From Serripes groenlandicus (lineage: Eukaryota; Mollusca; Bivalvia; Cardiida; Cardiidae): DNA of 64,000 nucleotides. Below, in pieces: positions 54,236 to 64,000 of the stretch. A program made the translations under genes and the position numbers. Every line of letters begins with the position of its first letter. Position 1 is the first letter of the stretch. The stretch is taken from contig JASEVX010000010.1 of the NCBI GenBank assembly GCA_031761405.1, positions 12,477,918-12,541,917 of the forward strand. The letters run 5' to 3'. The notes below the pieces were generated by a model. That model was not told the origin of the DNA. It saw only the letters and a list, made by a program, of their open reading frames with translations, and did not search any database.

Positions 54236-54654
54236 CTATAGTATGCTATATTTTTTTTAAGAATTTGCATAATTTTCAGTTTATTTGCTTCATGTGTGAA
54301 ATAATAACCACTATTTTGGGATTTATTTCATATGAGTCAATGAATAAAAAAAAAAGCGTTTTCATTTTCAGTGTTAATCAAAATGATCTTTTCTAAAGTG
54401 TCCTCTTCAATCTCGCTGAATATCCGGATTTTCATAATAGCTATTTATGAAGTGTTTATTGAAATGAGAAAATTATGCTTGATTTGCCTAGAAGAATGAA
54501 GGGTAATTTTACCCGATATTACATGTATAATTTACTTTAGGTATTTTATACTTTTATAAATGTAAACTTTTATGGGAGAATGAATAGATGTATGGTGTTT
54601 TAACGCGCATACACATTATAACAACAACTACACATCTATATTAATTTAAAGCTG

Positions 54655-54960
54655 TTGTTAATGATATGTTGGTTATATTACGACGTCTAATCCTTGCCTT
54701 TTTCACATCTGTACTACACAAAACTTCCATCCAATGCTACCGGAAAGAATGAATACCTGAACCGGGGGTAAACTCACGCCTACACTAATAGTCCTTGACG
54801 GTCCTGACTTTGCTATCGCATCTCGACTGTAATCGACAGGAACAATCCATCACGTTGAAACTCAGAGTTAGTGAAGATGAACATTTCCTATGTATGCGCG
54901 TGAATGGAAGTCAGCTGCCACTGTTTTGGCCACTGTTAGTTGTGCACTTTTGATGGACAA
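54655..54960 (-). mobile_element. degenerate SINE within a longer duplicated segment
   Basis: SINE 3'-domain complement (gatatgttggttatattacg), body 'gaaagaatgaatacctgaac' and a weak head. It is followed by agttagtgaagatgaacatt and cgcgtgaatggaagtcagct, which are also present beside the related copy at 62975-63310. Confidence 0.5.
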
Positions 54961-55124
54961 ATTTAGATATTTTATTCATACTACTTCTAACGAATTGTAT
55001 ACTCAATGTAAACATTGTGCAGGTATTTTTGTTCCTGATAACTTGTAATTTTATATTGTTGTCTTTATAGATAGATAAAGATATATATAGTTTGTATTCA
55101 GGAAAAAGGGCAATTTGCCAAACA

Positions 55125-55211
55125 TTTGTTATAATTACTCTAGATTGTGTAAGGCCGTTTGTCCTGCAAACGAGGGAAAACAGATTATTTTTCTAGAGTA
55201 ATTATAACAAA
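55125..55211. repeat. perfect 20-bp inverted repeat (hairpin)
   Basis: tttgttataattactctaga (55125-55144) is exactly complementary to tctagagtaattataacaaa (55192-55211). The 47-bp loop contains a smaller hairpin, cgtttg-tcctg-caaacg. Possibly a tiny foldback element or a structured RNA. Confidence 0.75.
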
Positions 55212-55729
55212 TTACTACGATTAATATCATATGTATATCAATCATTTGACAGAAGAAAAAAAAATAGAAAAGCAATAAAAAATCATTAAATTAGGTGACG
55301 ACGTTGCTCAATGTGGGCAATTTAATTTCTATAGTGTTTTTCATCTTGAGGATGCAACTGAAATAAAGGTTAATCTACGTAATTATTTTCATTCGAAACC
55401 CTTGAAAACAAATATGGCCAAGTTTTTAACAATATTTTCAGGTTTAAGTTTAAGTAATTCTGTAGATGTAATCATACTTGTATGTTTCCAATAAATTATC
55501 TTAATAAATAACATTAGTTTGTCAGAAAACATTGGTAATTCTTACAAAGGGTGCGTTTCATCTTCGATAGTTATATAATTTACATTTTCTCTCATTATAC
55601 TATTTTTGTTTGGATTTTGCTATCTTGCAGCTCTAATTTCTAATATATGTGCAGAAATTTAACTATTTTAATTTAATGTAATTATGGTAGGAAAACAGAA
55701 TCAGAAAAAAGCCTATATGTTCTAGCTCT

Positions 55730-56560
55730 TTCCGGTGAGTGTAAGTCAGCATTCCATATCTGAAAAGAATGTTCATAAAGTCTTTGTTTAAAAACGGACA
55801 GAAATAAATTTGCAATATCAACACCTTGGTTTAGCCAATAATAATATAACAATATTAAAACGTTCTAAAATGTTTTGAATCGACTTGGTCCAAGAGTTTG
55901 GAAACAATTGCAGATCATTCAACATCATGTCCTACATATGTTTAATGTATTTTCCATGTGTAGACCTAGTTATTTTAAACCAATATCTTACTACTCTAAT
56001 TACTCTCTTAAGTTTGAGTGGATACCTACTAAGTTCTCCATAAACAAAAGTATTTTGAGTTAGTGACCTTAACTCAGGTACTTGTTTGCAGAATTTTAAA
56101 TGAATCTTTTCTAATCTAAGTGCCTCATTCATACCCCATACCTCACACCCATAAGATAATATTAGTTCTATAAGTTTATCAAACAATTCAAATTAATGGG
56201 ACATTTCACCATATAAAATTTAAGCATACAAACAAGAATGAAAGTTTTGGCCATGCAATGCCTCAAATGAAGTATTAAAGGATCCCCCTACTGTAAAGAA
56301 TAACACCAATATACTTGACATTATCAACTATATCTAGACATTCTTTTTTATATTTGAACTTCATATTTTGTCTTATTCTACCATTTCTGAAAATTAATAC
56401 TTAAGTTACGTTAACTTGAAGTTTCTATCTATCACAGTATTCTCCATGTATATCCAAACCTTGTTGTAACCAAATTTCACGTTCAGAAAGTAAAACGATA
56501 TCATCTGCATATCAGAATAAAAATAATTTTAACATTAAAATATCAATGCCATCCCCATTA
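55730..56560 (-). pseudogene. LINE fragment: reverse transcriptase motif C to thumb
   Basis: Broken minus frames show FWYAD (motif C), GYNKVWIYMEN, 'VLIFRNGRIRQNMKFKYKKE' and then LILSYGCEVWGMNEALRLEK, IHLKFCKQ, YGELSRYPLKLKRVIRVVRY. These follow the order YADD ... 'ILxYGxEIWG' ... 'YGELGRYPL' of the C-terminal half of CR1/Jockey-type LINEs. Several stops and frameshifts are present. Confidence 0.65.
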
Positions 56561-56574
56561 TTTCAAGTAATACA

Positions 56575-56700
56575 TGCATGTATGTACCAATTACCAAATG
56601 CATATTTAATTATTAAATATATATTTGATTATTAAATACATATTTAATTATTAAATACATATTTAATTATTAAAGACATATTTAATTAATACATACATGT
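56575..56700. repeat. AT-rich minisatellite, about 20-bp unit
   Basis: About five copies of acatatttaattattaaat; it lies between two LINE fragments and may be a LINE tail. Confidence 0.7.
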
Positions 56701-56789
56701 ACATATCTAGCAAAATTTCTACCACAATAGAGTGTCTATTAGTGCAATTTAATTGGTACCCGATGGTGAATATTTCATCGAAACGAAAA

Positions 56790-57460
56790 CGTATGCATTC
56801 AACGAGGATCCAGAATAAACTTTCTTGATGTGTTTAGTATTTTAACGATAAATATACTCAACCATTTCAAAATTACATCATCTTTGGTTTGAAATAGTGA
56901 TATAAATTTGTACATATTTGGACGGTTATAAAAATATTCTTGGATCAATTGTTTTCGAAGTTCTTTAAATACTAGGCGAACTAAGAGCATGGTATTCATC
57001 GCCCATTTCATTGCATACATTACATATTCTGTCGTTTTCAGGAATACTATTCCATCTGCCTGACTCGATTGGTAGATGATCGTTTCTGGTAATGAATGAG
57101 ATTAAGCCAATACCTAAATTCTAAGGTAAAGTACAGATGCATTGGTTTTGAGAAATTCTGGTTTAAGACATGAATATAATAATGATTTACCTTTTTGTGT
57201 ATACCAATTTTGTAAGTATATGTCTTTAGATTTTTGTTTCAATGCTAAAGTAAGCCTTTTTGAATATGGAAATATTTGTCCAAAAAATCCATTAGTATTT
57301 AATATAAGTTTAACGTTTTCAATCCATTTTGATTTTAAACTTTGATTTTTGTGGGCATTATATACATACCTATACACTTTTGATGATAGTTTATTTGTAT
57401 TATTAAACCTTCTATAAGCTTTGACCAGAAATAAATTATTTATCTTTGAATATCATTTTG
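56790..57460 (-). pseudogene. LINE fragment: C-terminal region of a related element
   Basis: Minus frames read YRYVYNAHKNQSLKSKWIEN, VKLILNTNGFFGQIFP, then (with stops) a Cys/His end region and LVRLVFKELRKQLIQEYFYN, RPNMYKFISLFQTKDD. This is the part that normally follows the segment in 55730-56560, yet on this strand it precedes it, so two separate copies or a rearrangement are needed. Confidence 0.6.
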
Positions 57461-58244
57461 TGTTGGGCATTGTCCGGTTTCACCATAAACCATGCAGGAT
57501 GGTGTTGATTTTTTTCCATTTTTAAAACGAATTTCAGACATTCTAGATGAACTATGGCTAAATTTAGATCCTTCAGGATTGTAAAACCGTCTAAATTGGC
57601 TTATATAAATTACATAAAACATCGATTAACATAAGGTTGTCGTTCCGAGAATATACTTTTTCACTTAAACTTACTTCCTGCAATTCATACGCTCAAGGTC
57701 AAATTTAATTGACAATTGTTTCAGAATCTGGAGCATTGTTTGAAATAAACAGTACTCCGAAAATACCTTTTATTAATAAGGATTAAATTTACCTGCTTAC
57801 TTATACAATTGAACACATACTATTTTAGGTGGATGTTCTTTTGAATTTATATTGTTCTACTAATTCTGTATTTACATTTTTCACATATAGGGATCGGCTT
57901 GTTATGTCCTCCTTCGGGAAGTGAACGCATCATGTGACGGCCCGAAGGAAGGCACATAGCCATCAGAGCAACTTAAAATGCATCTGCTATCACCTTCTTT
58001 TTTTATCGACGCGCTAGGTGCCCCTATTTCCTGTAATATGAAATAACATTAATTCAATATAAAAACAAGTTTGTTGTAGATAATGGTTAAATAAACAAAA
58101 ACATTATCTTCAAAACAAAACACAGACATAGTGTACCTAAGGTTTTACATTTGTACTATTTAGATAGTAATGGCTGCCTTCTTTTGCACACATGTTTGGA
58201 TGCGGGGTTAGCATTTCGACTGGCTGGCCGGTGTCAGAATAAAT
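57461..58244. other. unannotated stretch
   Basis: One feature of note is the inverted pair cctccttcggg / cccgaaggaagg at about 57909-57952, a short hairpin. No gene recognised. Confidence 0.3.
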
Positions 58245-58330
58245 GGACCAGAATCATTGGTAAGGTACCCAGGAAACGCCGTGATATAACTGAAAATGTA
58301 TTGAAAGCGGCTTAAATCACCAAACAATAA
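58245..58330 (+). mobile_element. SINE 3'-end fragment
   Basis: acccaggaaacgccgtgata, taactgaaaatgtattgaaa, gcggcttaaatcaccaaaca: the 3' domain only. Confidence 0.65.
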
Positions 58331-59003
58331 ATCGATCAGTGTAGTATTCAGAAGTACCACTGCTCTTCAAATTATGTTTACATAAATATGACATTCAGTC
58401 TGGATTAGCCCAAACTATTTATGTTCAAGCTAAGATAATACAAGCAAATGGAAATGCTGTGCTATCTATTTCATTTAAAGATTAAATTAGATCTGAATAG
58501 AAAGAGAAGGAAGAGACCTAGCCATAATATCCATTGGTTATTCAATTTCTAACAGATTTAGTATTCCGTCGTAGAATATAACTAACATATTACCACAATA
58601 TATTAAGAATCAATATAAATGTAACCTTCTTTTGTTTGAGTATTACTCAATACGTAATCAATTCAAAAGTTAGTGCAAATTAAATATTAACATACGAACA
58701 TGTCATTCAATTTTAATTTCAATAAACATTTATGATCATCAATCGAAAGAACATGTAGAAGATCAAAAAGTTTCAAGGTTGTGTTAAATTTAAAATTGAA
58801 TGACATGTTACGTTTCATTGTTCTTATATAATAAGGGCTCCCAACTTGATGCAACTTTACAAAATAAAACTCAGCAGTTATGTTAATAAGATCATGTTGA
58901 TAAAACAAACCCATCTTGAAAAAATGACTCAATACAAACTACCCCCACCCCCATCCTACACCCTCCCTATCCTCCCTCCTGTATTAATGTAATAATCCGC
59001 CAT
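58331..59003. other. AT-rich stretch; intron or flank of the 59382 gene
   Basis: A minus-strand open frame at 58687-58932 has no recognisable motif; no supported exon was found. A C-rich run lies at about 58941-58980. Confidence 0.3.
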
Positions 59004-59310
59004 TTTTTTATCAAACATAAACGAAACAAGACTGGATTTTTCACCTTGAAATATTCATTGTCTCGCTTGATGCATAGTAAGTGAATTAAAATCTGACATA
59101 CTCGAATGTGCTTATGACCCTAACGAAAAGGACATTAAGCCAGTTTGATATTAAACGAAAGCGAAACAACAACACTTGGTTTTTCATTCCAAATGATTAA
59201 TTGTCTCGCTTTAAACGTGTGTGAATATTGTTTAAATCACATCTTCGAATGTGCTTATAACCCTAACGAAAGGAAAATTCAGCCAATTTGATATCAAACG
59301 AAAACGAAAC
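59004..59310. repeat. 143-bp direct repeat, two full copies and one partial copy
   Basis: Shared blocks are atcaaacgaaaacgaaac and gaatgtgcttatgaccctaa, with 143-bp steps (59105/59248, 59147/59290). It lies directly downstream of the 59382-59472 exon, inside its first intron. Confidence 0.75.
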
Positions 59311-59381
59311 TCGACTTCAGGTTTCAGACCAAAGTAGTTATTATATCGCGTTTAACATTTTGATATCTCGAGTTAACCTAC

Positions 59382-59472
59382 TTGGACAAATATTACTAGG
59401 ATTAGAACAACACATATCATTTAAGATTGTCCAGAGAACGACAGCAGAAAATAGTCGTATCGTGTTTTCCAT
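59382..59472 (-). CDS. first coding exon of a secreted protein gene (paralogue A)
   Basis: The minus-strand ATG is at 59472-59470 and the donor CCAA|GTAGGT begins at 59381. The 91-bp exon encodes MENTIRLFSAVVLWTILNDM, then CCSNPSNICP, plus one base: a signal peptide followed by a short Cys-containing start of the mature protein. The exon at 63817-63907 on the other strand has the same length and phase and clearly related sequence (MEFTIRLFTAV...), and the similarity continues into both flanks. Conservation of ATG, length, phase and donor in two copies argues for real genes. Later exons should lie at lower coordinates but I could not identify them. Product unknown. Confidence 0.6.
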
Positions 59473-59479
59473 CGTTTGC

Positions 59480-62330
59480 GTAAACTCGTCTAAGTAACGT
59501 ACAAGCCTCTCCTGGGTTAGATCATATGACGAACGTTTATGTCATAGAGCTGAATAATCGAATTTTTAATACAGCTATTTGTGAAGTGTTTATCAAATAC
59601 TTTCTTCTGTATTTGCATTCAACCTTTTTTCCACGTACAACATATATGCAACAGACAATTCAATAAACCTTTAGCCATATCTATTTAAAATATCTACCAA
59701 TAAGGTATACTAATAGATCAAAATTAAAAACATTGAGGCAAAAGGTGAAATTTCTCATCATGAGCAATTTCGTCTTCATACCTAAGAATTTTGATCATCA
59801 GATAAATATCAAATATCGATAAGCCTATCTGCGGTCTGAAACAATTCATTCTTTAATCTCCGTTAGGTTCCGTTATTTACCGATAATTGATCACACGCTG
59901 TGAACGGGGTAATAAAACAATTAACGCCTCGGGGATAGTCGTGTCGTACAGTTAGCCAAATAAACTGATTTATAGCTTAATATGGATAAAACCAAAACAT
60001 CTGTAAATTAATAGTATTTATTGACACATGTTCCATGTTAACCAGTATATACATAAGCATCTACATGATGAAAAATAACAAATAGACTAATGATATACAT
60101 ATCAGTATGCAAAATTATGCAAAATCTCCATGGCTAAATCATGGATGTTAAACTAAATTAAATAACAATTGAATAGAATGGAAATCATTAATTAATTAAT
60201 GATTAATGATTAATGATTACTGTCTCCAATTTATACACTGTTTTTAAAACCAGTGAACTATTGATGCGTCAAAATGCGTATGTATGGGTAAAGTCTGATA
60301 TTTGTAAATTGCGGTCAACAGAGTTGATTGAATTTTAGTTTTTAATTCACAACATAGTAAGGTGGATTTTATCGTAAACTTTTCCCACATACACACGATT
60401 GCGGAAAACCAGAAACAGAAAAGACCACGCATTATATCATTTACGGCAGGAATGTTTAACAGCAGTAAATTACCAATTTACGTTCTGTTACTTAATGTAT
60501 AATATACCCCTTCTATTCGCGATTTTAGGATAAAAAGAAACAGGATAAAAATTAACAGGACAAAAAGCAACGGACAACAAGAAAACAGGATAAAAAGCAA
60601 CACATTTTCCAAAATACAATGCAAATCAATATGTTTAAGTCTACAAATATGAAAAAGATACAAACTAGCAGAGGATTAATGTATCTTCTTGATATTGTAA
60701 TGATTTTCTTTAATTTTGATACATTTTTGTGTGTTTAAAATTGTTCAAAAAAAATGAATCTGATTAAACTATTTACAAACCTACAATAATATATGTAACT
60801 CAATTTGAAGTGCTTATATTTGTTTCACTTTGCAATGGTATGTTACGTATTATGCATATCTGTGTGAAGATGTTTGAAAAGGCGAAAGGAAAACATTGTG
60901 GGAGAAGAGACATTGCTCATAAATAGCAATTCCTCCCTTTCACGCAATGATATATTCTGTCAACAGTTAAAACAAATATTAGAACTGTTGCTAGTCTTCT
61001 GTCAGGTGTTAAAAAAGGTTGAAGAAAACATTATTGGAAAAGGAGTAATTGATTATAATGAGCAATTTTGTCTGTGCCCGCAATTATATTTTCTGTCAGA
61101 TATTCGAAAAGGTGGAAAGAAACATTATGGGGCAAAGTGTAAAAAGTCATTGCAATTTCAGATAAATAAAGTTAAAATTTCGCATAAACAAAACATAAAT
61201 TCTAAATACATTTATTGAAATGTGTCTATTAAATGTTACAAATGTATTCAATCAAAGGAAAAATTAATTAAACCTGAAATGAAAATTGCTTATTATCCTG
61301 TTTCTTTTTGTCCGATTACCCCTATTCGCAGTTGTTAAAGATACATCATTTCACATTGAAGATTATCGTATAGATCATGTATATATTATTAATGATTATG
61401 TAATAGGGATACGCGACTCGCTTCAGACCCCCTGGTGATAACAAATTGACTTTATGAGGGTCATAAAACTTCGGGTAAAATCGGGAGCATTGCCGGACTT
61501 TCACGAACAAATCCGAAATCACGAAGTTACAAATATATCTTCAAAAAAGACCATCTAAATCTGATTTTATTTTGATGAAATAAAAATTACATTGTAAGTG
61601 AAGAAGTGCAGCATCCGAGACCGTTTGCACCTAAGAAATATATATAATAATATTTGATATAAATCGATTATAAGTGAATTGGTACTTTTATTTTGTTCTT
61701 TATCTATATGATATTGACAACGTTTATTTAACCTAAAAAAAGACCATTTAAATCATATTTTTCTCGAAAAATAAAATATACATATTAAAGATAGATAATT
61801 ATATTTTATGGAGCCGTTTGCACCTAAGCGATAACTGTTTGTATGTAAGACCCCTCTCGGATTCCTTTCAACAAATAACTTATGTCAAATTTGGTAGTAG
61901 TGCTTTCAATATGCTAGAATCTTTGGATGGTAAGGAGTATGTTGAAGCTCTACTCGGTTTGAATCTGAACTTGAACAGCGTACTGCTTAACAATTATGAT
62001 ATGTTTTACAAACATGTGGTACTATTTCTACATAACGTATGGAATAGTTACAAGTACTTTGTACCGGGTTGAATAAATACTGTCAGTATTATTTTATGTC
62101 ATGTTTGTTTGTGTGCTGTTGTAATATTGTATGTATTAATTGTTGAGATATGTTGATGTGGGTATATTTCTGCACGTTTTTTTTTTGGCATCCCCTTCTC
62201 TATGAACGCTTTTCTCTTCGTTTCGGTCAAGCGTTTCTTTAGTGGGAAGTTATTATCAACAATTGCATTTAGTTAAATTCAGCTACGGTGCATCTCATAT
62301 ACTGACATTAATTAATTAGATTATTTTTTG
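59480..62330. other. AT-rich intergenic region with repeat debris
   Basis: Contains F1 remnants at about 59625-59790 and 60885-61130 (two hairpin units), a (attaatg)n stretch at about 60188-60215, and an aacaggataaaaagcaac minisatellite-like stretch at about 60525-60605. A frame at 61818-62072 is reminiscent of a LINE C-terminus but too short to assign. Confidence 0.4.
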
Positions 62331-62350
62331 TATATTGTCTTTCACTCTGT

Positions 62351-62352
<2 letters not shown>

Positions 62353-62436
<84 letters not shown>

Positions 62437-62475
62437 CTCTCTCTCTCTCTCGCTCTTTCTCTCTCCCCCTCTCTC
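62353..62475. repeat. (CT)n microsatellite
   Basis: About 120 bp of ctctct with a few interruptions. The Leu/Ser ORFs through it are artefacts. A gaggaaataaagaataataa tail-like sequence follows at about 62550-62580. Confidence 0.95.
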
Positions 62476-62974
62476 TCATTCATAATGTTGTATATTTCAA
62501 TCGAATTTGTTAATAATTGTCTTTGTTATTTTGAAATGATCTTCCATTTGGGAGGAAATAAAGAATAATAATAATAATAATTAATTAAAGAGTTATAGCG
62601 CGTTAAAGTTACAGCTACTCTTTATTTCCATATGGTAAATTATCCCCGATAGCAATTGCCAGTGAAATAATTCTTCCACATGTTGTCGCAATGTTTTCAA
62701 AGACCGACTGCTGTAGATGGGCAGAAAGTATCTGTATGTTGGAAGGGGTCATGTGATTATGCTGAATAGTGGGATTTTAAATACTTCAACTTACAAATCT
62801 ATATTGAAGCCAAAATATTCTGCTCGAGTTTTCTTTAACAAAGGAGTGTAATTTGAATCCATGTTTCATGTTATATAATATTATATTTGTTTACACCTTT
62901 ATAACTGTAAACTAGAATGAATAGAACGGCCAGGGTTATTTTTTCAACAACTAAACACTTCTGCTAATTTTAAT

Positions 62975-63310
62975 TTAAATCTGTTTTCAACGGTATCTTT
63001 GTTATATCACGACGGTCAGTTCACCTGACGTTAAAGCTGTGTTCGATGGTCTCTCATATCACGGCGGTATCACTTTTGTCAGTCATCGCAAAGAATGAAT
63101 ACCCGAATTGGGCGGTGTTCGAACTCACGACTCCTTGACTGGTAGTCTTTGATGTTACTGACAGTGATATCATATCTCGATTGTAATCTTCAGGAGTAAC
63201 GGATGTAGGATTTTCTGTCCTATCCATTTCGTTGGTACCCAGAGAGCTAGTGAAGATGAACATTTTCTTTACGCGTGAATGGAAGTCGGTTGGCATCTTT
63301 TAGGCTTAAC
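62975..63310 (-). mobile_element. degenerate SINE within a duplicated segment
   Basis: The 3'-domain complement is atatcacgacggtcagttca, repeated as atatcacggcggtatcac. Then come gaatgaatacccgaattggg and a head-like gttcgaactcacgactcctt. The flank agctagtgaagatgaacatt, cgcgtgaatggaagtcggtt matches the copy at 54655-54960. Confidence 0.55.
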
Positions 63311-63816
63311 GTTTAAAGGATTGCGTTCTCAATGTCACAATTGATCAGGTCGTTTTGATGCTTTCAATATTGGCTCCATATATTGATTACTGTGGAAAAT
63401 GGTGGAGGACGCTGAGTAATTGCATTATTAATCTATAAGAATCAATTAATGTTTCTTCCCTTGTTCGTTGATTGGTTAATTGCTATCTAAAATGTGTGTA
63501 TCTATGTTAATCTATCAGTTAAATTCTAAATCAGCTGACATAATATTTAGCACTAGTTGTGTAGTCTTACATATGGTAGGATGAGAAATGATAAAGTATT
63601 GTAAGATTTGAAGTAACCTAAACTGTTAATCAGGAGATAGTGCACTATCAGTCGAGGAGGCCGGATTAAGAGTGATAAATGCAAATAAAGAAGATAGGCT
63701 TCGATAACAACTTCATAACTAGCTGTACTGAAAATCCGACTATTCTGCGATATGACTTAATCGTTCGTCATATGATGTAAGCCGGGACAGTCTTAAACGT
63801 AACTTATACGTAAAAG
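63311..63816. other. upstream region of the 63817 gene
   Basis: Presumed promoter region. ttcgtcatatgatgtaag at about 63763 is shared, inverted, with atcatatgacgaacg at about 59520 upstream of the paralogous exon. No clear TATA box was identified. Confidence 0.35.
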
Positions 63817-63907
63817 ATGGAATTCACGATACGACTATTTACTGCTGTTATTTGTTGGATTGTCTTCAATGTTGTTTGTTGTTCCAATTCTAGTGATATT
63901 TATCCAA
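63817..63907 (+). CDS. first coding exon of a secreted protein gene (paralogue B), gene runs off the window
   Basis: The ATG is at 63817-63819 in context gtaaaagATGGAA. The exon encodes MEFTIRLFTAVICWIVFNVV, then CCSNSSDIYP, plus one base, and ends at a consensus donor CCAA|GTAAGT. The hydrophobic stretch with one early Arg is a good signal peptide. It is the inverted paralogue of exon 59382-59472: identical length (91 bp), same phase, about two-thirds identical residues, with similarity continuing into intron 1 up to the window edge. The two genes would be transcribed away from each other, with about 4.3 kb between their start codons. Family unknown. Confidence 0.65.
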
Positions 63908-64000
63908 GTAAGTTAACTCGAGATTAAAACTACTTTGAATATAAACATGTTAAACGCGTTACAACGGCTACTTTGGTCGAGTTTCGTTTTCGTTTGATTA

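Noticed and set aside
61818..62072. 84-codon plus-strand ORF resembling the end of a LINE protein
   Set aside because: Too short and without diagnostic motifs; only mentioned as debris.
62328..62568. Leu/Ser repeat ORFs
   Set aside because: Translation of the CT microsatellite.

Overview
The window is eukaryotic DNA, most likely from a bivalve mollusc. It is AT-rich and intron-dominated, with no bacterial features. It carries tRNA-headed SINEs with the conserved 3' domain and short tail (caaa/caat)n typical of molluscs, several palindromic MITE families, and the 'ttgaacc ... tgacctttgacctaga' tandem-core repeats that are abundant in bivalve genomes. The species assignment is inference from repeat character only. 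More than half of the window is repetitive.

Left part (1-18.7 kb): a minus-strand gene for a secreted M12B (ADAM/ADAMTS-like, reprolysin) metalloproteinase. I assembled five coding exons from splice sites and matching phases: signal peptide (18596-18644), prodomain (17048-17283 and 5653-5806), start of the catalytic domain preceded by a basic RQKR site (1628-1710), and a further catalytic exon (430-523). The rest of the gene lies beyond position 1. Its 11.2-kb intron holds a roughly 10.1-kb satellite of a 69-bp monomer that appears to derive from the inside of a SINE.

19.7-30 kb is a repeat landscape: an 82-bp palindromic satellite (about 28 copies), a full-length SINE with target-site duplication, a tandem array of foldback MITEs with a 197-bp period, a G-tract array (16 units with runs up to about 20 G), a 28-bp minisatellite, and more SINEs and MITEs.

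30.2-42.5 kb holds retroelements: a dead Penelope-like element with GIY-YIG endonuclease remains; a retrocopy-like remnant of an uncharacterised invertebrate gene family (VFDGY...TKD and LGCDTSRVF motifs) split by a recent, 5'-truncated non-LTR retrotransposon whose 7-bp target duplication I could place exactly; and a second, decayed LINE.

42.7-53.8 kb: a plus-strand THAP-domain exon (42749-43186) and a phase-compatible second exon (51025-51402, with one in-frame TGA), separated by nested tandem-core elements. A minus-strand two-exon start of a gene with a P2X7-C-terminus-like cysteine domain (53759-52779) follows.

54-64 kb: LINE fragments, MITEs and simple repeats, plus a pair of paralogous first exons encoding signal peptides in inverted, head-to-head orientation (59382-59472 minus, 63817-63907 plus). 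The second gene runs off the right edge. No complete multi-exon gene lies inside the window, and no rRNA, CRISPR array or stand-alone tRNA gene was found.
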